Assembly (NCBI GenBank): GCA_018402095.1
Contig: JAGYJO010000082.1
Location: forward strand, 1-6,453
DNA: 6,453 nucleotides
Origin: a bacterium
Lineage (GTDB): Bacteria; Margulisbacteria; Marinamargulisbacteria; SXXA01
Direction of reading: 5' to 3'
Below the pieces are notes generated by a model that saw nothing but the letters and a program-made list of their open reading frames with translations, ran no database searches and was not told where the DNA came from. Below are positions 1-5,800 of this stretch, one piece after another. Numbering within the stretch: position 1 is the stretch's first letter; the number at the start of each line of letters is the position of its first letter. The position numbers and the translations under genes are program-made.

Positions 1-2
1 TT

Positions 3-1271
3 CTTGGGGCGTCTACTCCCGCACAATTAACAGAAACTGTTTCGTCTCGTCGCGGGATATTTAGTGTATATAATCAAAATAGTGCAGCAGGGGAGCTGCT
101 AGGGCTAGGTAAAACACGAGGTTCCGCGATTGGAGCAACAACGATAGTTCAGTCGGATGATTATCTAGGATCTCTTGTTTTTTATGGCTCGGATGGTGCA
201 AACATGATCGAATCTGCGATAATTGCAGCTGCCGTCGACGGCACCCCCGGCACAAACGACATGCCAGGTCGTTTGGTGTTTAAAACTACAGGGGAGGGTG
301 CGGCTACGTCTAGTGAGCGGATGAGGATAGATAATGCGGGGAACGTGGGGATAGGGACGAGTCCCCCTTCTGAGGCGCTATCCATAGCTGGAGATATAAA
401 GCTTCAAGGTTCGTATGCTCGGCGTATTCTGGTGGACAATGGAAACGCTGACACGAATTTCAGGATCGATTTTCCGGTGCTCACTACAGCTGGTGCGTAT
501 ATTACTTTCTATAGAGGTACCAATACAATTGGCGGAAAAGGTGTACAAATATTTAAAGGAGATGGCACAGATACTATTTCTACCTTTCTAAGGGCTGATG
601 GTGATAGCTATTTTAACGGTGGCAACGTCGGTACCACCACCCCTAATCAAGCCCTAGAAATCGGCGGTACAGGCCCCCTCCGTATCGCAGGCGCAGCCGG
701 CGGTACCGGTACCCCCGCCATCATCGACGCCAACGGTGATCTCCGTCCCCAGACGTCTTCCGAACGATTCAAACACGCCATCGCGGATCTGGACTTTGAC
801 CCTACATTGATTTCCCAAATGCGTGCGGTGCAATACCTGTTGAATAGCGACAACAGCGCGGATTTTGGGTTTATCGCCGAAGAGCTTGCGGATGTATTCC
901 CGTTGGCGGTGAATTTTGACAAAGAAGGAAATCCCTACTCTGTGAAGTATGGTCAAATTACGGTGCTATTGACCAAAGGGTGGCAGCTGCATGAACAGCG
1001 CTTGGCGGAACAGTCGGAGATTATCAATCATCAGGGCCGGATTATCGATCAGCAGGCCAAAACGATAACGGAACAATCAAAAAGCTTGGCGTCGCATGAA
1101 GCAACCATCGCGGAGATGAAGTCCAGTATGGCGTTTTTTCAAAAAGAAAATGAGGAACTCAAGAAAGAATCCTTACTGGCGAGACAAGAGACTGAGCGTC
1201 TTTCACGAGAAAACGAAGCCATGAATGAACGGATGGCAAAGTTGGAGGCGATGGTGGAGAAGCTGATCTGA
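3..1271 (+). CDS. Tail-fibre/adhesin-like protein with C-terminal S74 chaperone domain (5' partial)
   Basis: The frame is open from the first complete codon at position 3 to TGA at 1269-1271, giving 422 visible residues. The true start lies upstream, so the internal ATG at 204 is not the start. Residues about 85-133 hold a module typical of phage tail fibres and bacterial adhesins (NDMPGRLVF, then SERMRIDNAGNVGIGT). A degenerate second copy (GNVGTTTPNQALEIGG) lies at about 207-222. The S74 domain begins near residue 252 with SSERFK; S252 and K257 have the Ser/Lys spacing of the self-cleavage dyad. It continues through FGFIAEEL and VKYGQITVLLTKG. In this family the domain helps a trimeric fibre fold and then cuts itself off. 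Residues about 330-422 form a charged coiled coil with regular heptads. The substrate or receptor is unknown. It may belong to a prophage remnant or be a cellular surface protein; no other phage gene is visible. Codon style changes near position 615. Confidence 0.9.
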   Translation, partial: LGASTPAQLTETVSSRRGIFSVYNQNSAAGELLGLGKTRGSAIGATTIVQSDDYLGSLVFYGSDGANMIESAIIAAAVDGTPGTNDMPGRLVFKTTGEGAATSSERMRIDNAGNVGIGTSPPSEALSIAGDIKLQGSYARRILVDNGNADTNFRIDFPVLTTAGAYITFYRGTNTIGGKGVQIFKGDGTDTISTFLRADGDSYFNGGNVGTTTPNQALEIGGTGPLRIAGAAGGTGTPAIIDANGDLRPQTSSERFKHAIADLDFDPTLISQMRAVQYLLNSDNSADFGFIAEELADVFPLAVNFDKEGNPYSVKYGQITVLLTKGWQLHEQRLAEQSEIINHQGRIIDQQAKTITEQSKSLASHEATIAEMKSSMAFFQKENEELKKESLLARQETERLSRENEAMNERMAKLEAMVEKLI

Positions 1272-1287
1272 ACATGGCCATGGATTC

Positions 1288-1352
1288 AAGGGCGTGATGA
1301 ATCAGCGCCCTACGGGAATGCCTGTTGTAGGGGCGCAATTCATTGCGCCCTC
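1288..1352. repeat. Pair of related palindromes in inverted orientation (REP/BIME-like)
   Basis: Two hairpin-forming elements face each other. The first (about 1289-1311) pairs AGGGCG with CGCCCT and TGAT with ATCA, with one bulged G. The second (about 1331-1350) pairs GGGCGCAA with TTGCGCCC around a TTCA loop. The reverse complement of the second aligns with the first over about 26 bases, differing mainly at TG/CA positions that change together on both arms so that pairing is kept. A spacer of 13-15 bases separates them. This is the structure of paired REP-like elements or a very small non-autonomous element. It starts 16 bases after the S74 stop codon, where it could also act on the 3' end of that mRNA. 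Confidence 0.75.
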
Positions 1353-1364
1353 ATTGAAGTAGCC

Positions 1365-1384
1365 TTCTGCGACTGTGCGCAGAA
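1365..1384. repeat. Short palindrome TTCTGCG...CGCAGAA
   Basis: A perfect 7-bp inverted repeat (TTCTGCG at 1365-1371, CGCAGAA at 1378-1384) encloses a 6-base loop and is followed by TGACGGGG. Its form resembles dispersed intergenic palindromes ending in GAATGACG that I recall from many bacterial genomes, but I cannot confirm copies elsewhere from this window. It lies directly beside the inverted palindrome pair and may be part of the same composite repeat. Confidence 0.5.
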
Positions 1385-1404
1385 TGACGGGGGAACGGGA
1401 TCCA

Positions 1405-1420
1405 AAGGGCGGCAGCCCTT
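1405..1420. other. Small hairpin followed by an A9 tract
   Basis: AAGGGC (1405-1410) pairs with GCCCTT (1415-1420) around a GGCA loop and runs straight into nine A residues at 1421-1429. On the plus strand the A tract rules out an ordinary terminator. The A tract more likely belongs with the larger hairpin at 1433-1461, either as its upstream A stretch on the plus strand or as its U tract on the minus strand. Confidence 0.45.
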
Positions 1421-1432
1421 AAAAAAAAACAG

Positions 1433-1461
1433 CCTCTCGTTCAGCTTTTCTGAACGAGAGG
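1433..1461. terminator. Perfect 12-bp hairpin, probable bidirectional terminator
   Basis: CCTCTCGTTCAG (1433-1444) and CTGAACGAGAGG (1450-1461) are exact reverse complements around a CTTTT loop. Read on the plus strand, A9 lies upstream and a weak, broken T stretch (TCTGAATTTT) downstream. Read on the minus strand, the stem is followed after three bases by nine T residues, which is a strong intrinsic terminator signature. The hairpin separates the S74 gene from hemN, so it most likely ends the S74 transcript and blocks antisense transcription coming from the hemN side. No minus-strand gene is visible to need the stronger polarity. Confidence 0.8.
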
Positions 1462-1475
1462 TCTGAATTTTACGT

Positions 1476-1504
1476 TTGAAAAATCAAAACCTGAGGGGGA
1501 TAAT
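1476..1504 (+). promoter_or_regulatory. Sigma70-type promoter for hemN
   Basis: TTGAAA at 1476-1481 and GATAAT at 1499-1504 each differ by one base from the sigma70 consensus and are separated by the ideal 17 bases. It lies just after the terminator hairpin and is the only good promoter I see in the intergenic region. The expected transcription start is near 1511, about three bases before the hemN ATG. That would make the message nearly leaderless and would leave the purine-rich stretch at 1493-1500 outside the transcript. A palindrome TTTGA-N4-TCAAA (1475-1488) overlaps the -35 element. Confidence 0.55.
1493..1500 (+). promoter_or_regulatory. Candidate ribosome binding site of hemN
   Basis: GAGGGGGA is the only strong Shine-Dalgarno-like stretch before the hemN ATG at 1514. 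Its end lies 13 bases from the start codon, longer than usual, and it falls inside the spacer of the predicted promoter. It can serve hemN only if transcription starts further upstream. The start at 1514 is still the best choice, because the conserved FDVPGPRYTSYPT segment begins at residue 14 and no in-frame ATG lies between. Confidence 0.4.
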
Positions 1505-1513
1505 GGGACTATT

Positions 1514-2884
1514 ATGATTCATGACACACTCACGCCAGACATTATTCAGAAATTTGACGTTCCTGGCCCCCGCTATACAAGTTATCCGACCGCCCCGCAG
1601 TGGCATACTGGTTTTGGTGAAAAAGAGTATTTATCGGTTCTCAATAAAGGCTCGCAAAGCCTTTCGCTGTATGTGCATGTCCCGTTTTGTGTTTCCATGT
1701 GTTACTACTGCGGGTGTACGGTCATTATTCGAAAAGACAAAACCCAGGTTGGGGATCTCTTTTTGGATTACTTGGCAAAAGAAGTTTCCTTGGTCGCGGC
1801 GGCGTTGGGTGCTCGGATGCCTGTTCGTCAGTTCCACATAGGTGGTGGGACGCCGAATTTTCTGACGGCAGTTCAATTGGAACGTTTGGTAGGGATTATG
1901 ACCGCAGCCTTTGATTTCGAATCAGGAATGGAACAGGCCATTGAAATAGATCCACGTACAGTCACACCAGACATCCCGAAGGCCTTGGCCCGATTGGGCT
2001 TCAATCGCGTTTCGATGGGTATTCAAGATTTTGATCATGACGTCCAAGTGGCGATCAACCGAATCCAACCGTATGAGATGGTAGAAAATTTGTTTGCAGC
2101 GTTGCGTGAGGCGGGTATCGCGTCTATTAATGCAGACTTGATTTATGGTCTTCCACGTCAACATGAGACCCAGTTTGCCAAAACAATTGCCCAAATTATC
2201 CAACTCAAACCGGACCGTATTGCCTTGTATAGCTATGCCCATGTGCCATGGCTCAAGTCCCATCAAAATTTAATCAAACAAGAAGAACTGCCAACCCCAC
2301 CACAAAAAATGGCGTTGTTTTTGGCCTCTAGCAAGGCCTTGTCTGCTGGGGGGTATCAGGCCATTGCGATGGATCACTTTGCGTTGGAAACCGATGACAT
2401 GGCCAAAGCCTATTTGTCCGGTACCTTGCACCGTAATTTCATGGGATATACCGTCAAACCGGCGGATGATTATATTGGGTTTGGACCCTCTGCCATTGGT
2501 CATATGCAGGGGAATTATGCGCAAAATGTGAAAGAGTTGAAAGCCTATTATGCGTCCCTAGATAGTGGGGTGTTACCGGTTGAGCGCGGTATGGCGATGT
2601 CCGAAGATGACCGTATTCGTCAGTGGGTGATTCAGTCCTTGATGTGCCGGTTTTATGTGCGTAAATCTGAGTTTTTGGACTTGTTTGGTGTGTCTTGCGA
2701 TACGTATTTCCATGACTTGGCCGAACATTTGGCGTATTGCGAGCGAGAGGGGTTGCTTCTCATATCCAATACAGATTGGACGGTGACGGATTTGGGGCGC
2801 TTTTTTGTTCGTAATATTTGTATGGGCTTTGATGCCTACTTTAAGCCTGCGCAATCTGAAAATCGTTTTTCGAGAACCGTGTGA
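1514..2884 (+). CDS. hemN: Oxygen-independent coproporphyrinogen III oxidase HemN
   Basis: This radical-SAM enzyme oxidatively decarboxylates two propionate side chains of coproporphyrinogen III to give protoporphyrinogen IX, the oxygen-independent step of haem synthesis, in the cytoplasm. The protein has 456 residues, about the length of E. coli HemN. In order: GPRYTSYPT near residues 18-26; Y53 ahead of the 4Fe-4S motif, with C59, C63 and C66, plus the HemN-typical C68; the SAM-binding GGGTP at 110-114; EIDPR at 144-148; MGIQDF at 168-173; DLIYGLP at 208-214; MDHFA at 286-290; LHRNFMGYT at 305-313; and the C-terminal helical domain ending RNICMGFD (433-440) and RFSRTV. The fourth cysteine, MDHFA and the C-terminal domain separate it from the HemW haem chaperone and other HemN-like proteins. 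It appears intact. Its stop overlaps the start of the next gene. It has its own predicted promoter and a terminator upstream, so it is probably the first gene of a two-gene or longer operon. Confidence 0.97.
   Translation: MIHDTLTPDIIQKFDVPGPRYTSYPTAPQWHTGFGEKEYLSVLNKGSQSLSLYVHVPFCVSMCYYCGCTVIIRKDKTQVGDLFLDYLAKEVSLVAAALGARMPVRQFHIGGGTPNFLTAVQLERLVGIMTAAFDFESGMEQAIEIDPRTVTPDIPKALARLGFNRVSMGIQDFDHDVQVAINRIQPYEMVENLFAALREAGIASINADLIYGLPRQHETQFAKTIAQIIQLKPDRIALYSYAHVPWLKSHQNLIKQEELPTPPQKMALFLASSKALSAGGYQAIAMDHFALETDDMAKAYLSGTLHRNFMGYTVKPADDYIGFGPSAIGHMQGNYAQNVKELKAYYASLDSGVLPVERGMAMSEDDRIRQWVIQSLMCRFYVRKSEFLDLFGVSCDTYFHDLAEHLAYCEREGLLLISNTDWTVTDLGRFFVRNICMGFDAYFKPAQSENRFSRTV
2872..2884 (+). promoter_or_regulatory. 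GTGA stop-start overlap with weak ribosome binding site
   Basis: The start GTG (2881-2883) of the glnE-like gene overlaps the hemN stop TGA (2882-2884). Only a weak GAGA (2872-2875) lies five bases upstream. This pattern favours translational coupling, in which ribosomes ending hemN restart on the next gene. It also supports GTG 2881 over the next possible start, ATG at 2950, which has no better ribosome binding site. Confidence 0.7.
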
Positions 2885-5800
2885 TATCGCGGCTTCCTGA
2901 TCGGTATGGCCTCCGCTTTGATGCGGAGGCGCAGGCACATCACGCGGAAATGTTGTCGAAAGTGGATGACCAAAACCCTGTGCAGTGTTTTTTTTCAGAT
3001 GCATCTGATGGGCGTGTGACAGTGACTGTTGTGACCTTTAATTATGACTACGTGTTTTCTTTGATTACCGGGGTATTGTCTTCTCACGGATTTAACGTTT
3101 TATCGGGAGAAGCTTTTACTGAAAAAGTAGCTGAACATGTGCCCGTGAATCGTTTTCGTACTTTTCATGGGGATGATAGTGGCTATGCGCGTGGGGTTTA
3201 CCGTGCACCTAGAGCCATGGCTCGTCGTAAAATCGTGGATGTTTTTACGGGAAAAATAGCGGACCCCTTGTCGATCCGTTTGTGGAAACAACAGGTTTTA
3301 TCCTTTATGGATGTTTTGTTTGCATTGTTATCTGAATCGAAGTCTGAAGATGCGATTGCGCTGGTGAATAGGTCGATTGTTCAGCGTTTGGCACAAATGC
3401 CGCAACGGGAAAAACAGTTATCTCCTGCGATGATTACGTTGGATAATGATTTGCCGACTGTTACCCGTTTGACCGTTGTGACGCAAGATACACCGATGTT
3501 TTTGTACGCTATTTCACAGTCATTGGCGATGCAGGGTCTGTCTATTGATTATCTTACGATTCGAACAGAAGGCTCGCGTATAGAGGATGTTTTTGAAATC
3601 GTAGATGCAGCAGGACAAAAAATTGACAATCCAGATCTCTTGGATCAAATTCGTCTGTCTACACTACTGACCAAGCAGTTTACCTATTCTTTGGACAAGG
3701 CGCCTAATCCCTATGATGCGTTGTCTCGTTTTGGTAGCTTATTAAAATCGATTGCCGATGTGCCAGAAAAGTCACAGTGGCTACATTTCTTTTCAGATTC
3801 ACGGGCTTTGGCGGATATTGCGCGTTTGCTGGGGACCAGCGATTCGCTTTGGGAAGATGTAATTCGTGTTCATTTAGAGACACTTTTGCCTGTTTTGACG
3901 GCCCGTATGTCCGACCATCCTGTCTATGCAGAAGAATCGTCGATAGGGCGGCGTTTGCGAGACGCGGTAGCGAAGGCGACGGACAAAAAACAGGCTTTGA
4001 ACCGTTTTAAAGACCAAGAAATGTTTTTGTTGGATTTGAATCATATTTTGGGGCGTTCAGATCTAACAGTTTTATCACGGCAGTTGACGACCTTGGTACA
4101 GGAAGTTCTCAAGGTCTCGGTTACTTTGGTCTGGGAGACCTTGGTTGCGCGATATGGCCTGCCGATGGCGTTTGGTGATGTGCCTACCAAATGGGCACTG
4201 ATGGGGTTGGGTAAGCTGGGTGGTGCCGCCTTGGGGTATGCGTCGGATATCGAACTGATGCTGGTCTATGGTGATAGTGGTCAGACACAAGGGCCTGAAG
4301 TAATTGGTAATGACGCTTTTTTTGGGTTTTTGGTACAAGGCCTGACCCAGTCTATTGATGGTAAACGGGATGGCATTTTTGAGATCGATTTGCGGCTGAG
4401 ACCCTATGGGAAAGATGGGCCTTTGGGTGTTCCTTTGGCACAGTTTTGTCAGTATTTTGGATTTGATGGTCCGTCTCATAGCTATGAACGGTTGGCGTTG
4501 GTACGTATGCGTTCTGTTGCTGGGGATTTGTCTTTTGGCAAGAAAATAGAACGGTTGAGAAACCAGTATCTATATGATTGTCATTTTCCCTGTGAGGTTC
4601 TTTGGGAATTGCGCAAAAAACAGTATCAAGAAAAAGTCCAAATGGGGCGTGTGAATTTGAAATATTCGCCAGGTGCTTTGGTGGACTTGGAATATGCGGT
4701 GCAAATGCTACAGGTGTTACACGGCAAAGATCATGCGCGTTTGAAAACCCCTTATATTCGTGAAAGTTTGGCGGCGTTGGAAAATATTGGGGTCATGAGA
4801 GACGATCAGGCGGAACTGTTGCGTAGGGCCTATTTGTTTTTTCGCCAAGTCATTAATGGCTTACGAATGCTGCGTGGCTCTGCACATGATTTGGAATTGC
4901 CGGATGTGGGGTCTTCTGAATTTGATTTTCTAGCCAAACGTATTGGTTATCACCAAACCACGGATATGAGTCCGTCAAAGCAGTTGTTCTCTGAAATACA
5001 AACCTACATGGCCGCGGTTAGGACCTTTGTAGACGATTATTTTTCCAGGGATGCGTTGCCTGATCAAATTGCCAATATTGCGGATCTTGTTTTTTCGGAT
5101 CAAGTGCCAGAGGTATTGCGTGACGGCGTATTGTCTCAATTGGGATTTAAAAATTTAAAAAGGTCTTATGATAATTTAAGACGTCTGGCTTCGTGTGCGA
5201 AAAATAAAGCATTGTTTGCGCAGTTGGCCGTGTTGGCTGCTGGTTATTTGAGTAGTAAATCTGACCCTGATATGGCACTTAATAATTGGGAACGACTGGT
5301 CTCTAAATTGGATGATCCGGATGCCCATTTTGCGTTGTTGATGAGACAACCCTCTCGGTTGGATATCATGATGGATTTGTTTTCTGTGAGCCAATTTTTA
5401 TCCGACAGTGTGATCAATGATCCGGAATTATTGCAGTGGGCGTCTGAGCCACATCGCTTGAAACGGCGTCGCAAACGGGGTGAATTGACCGCTGATTTGG
5501 CTATTTTGAGCCAAGCACAGCCCGATGACCAGAAATGGCTATCTGTTTTGCGGCGTTTTCGGCGACGGGAATTGTTGCGTATTGCGATCAAAGATGTGTC
5601 TTTGCAAGTCTCTTTGCAAGATGTTGTTCGGGATATTTCGATGTTGGCAGAAGCTTTGTCTCAGGCGACCTTGGCCCGTGTCTGGCAGCGATTGGATCTA
5701 CCTGAGTCGTATCGTGGGTTGCAGGACGCCTTTTGTCTGTTAGCTATGGGGAAGCTGGGTGCGACTGAATTGAATTATAGTTCTGATATAGATCTGGTTC

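Noticed and set aside
654..956. Two overlapping minus-strand frames of 91-100 codons
   Set aside because: They are antisense to the S74 domain in its C-rich segment, where stop codons are rare by composition.
1288..1384. Palindromes considered as CRISPR repeats or a phage attachment site
   Set aside because: There are only two related copies, in inverted rather than direct orientation, with a 13-15 base spacer; no integrase, Cas gene or direct repeat is visible.
2988..2995. Run of eight T residues in the glnE-like coding sequence, as a possible programmed frameshift
   Set aside because: The main frame continues unbroken for over 1100 codons after it, and the alternative frames give no sensible product, so it is at most a mutation-prone site.
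2573..3004. 143-codon minus-strand frame spanning the hemN/glnE junction
   Set aside because: It is antisense to conserved HemN C-terminal residues and the ACT segment, with no ribosome binding site or family resemblance.
3777..4010. 77-codon plus-strand frame inside the glnE-like gene
   Set aside because: It is an out-of-frame shadow of continuous coding sequence in the main frame, which shows no frameshift there.
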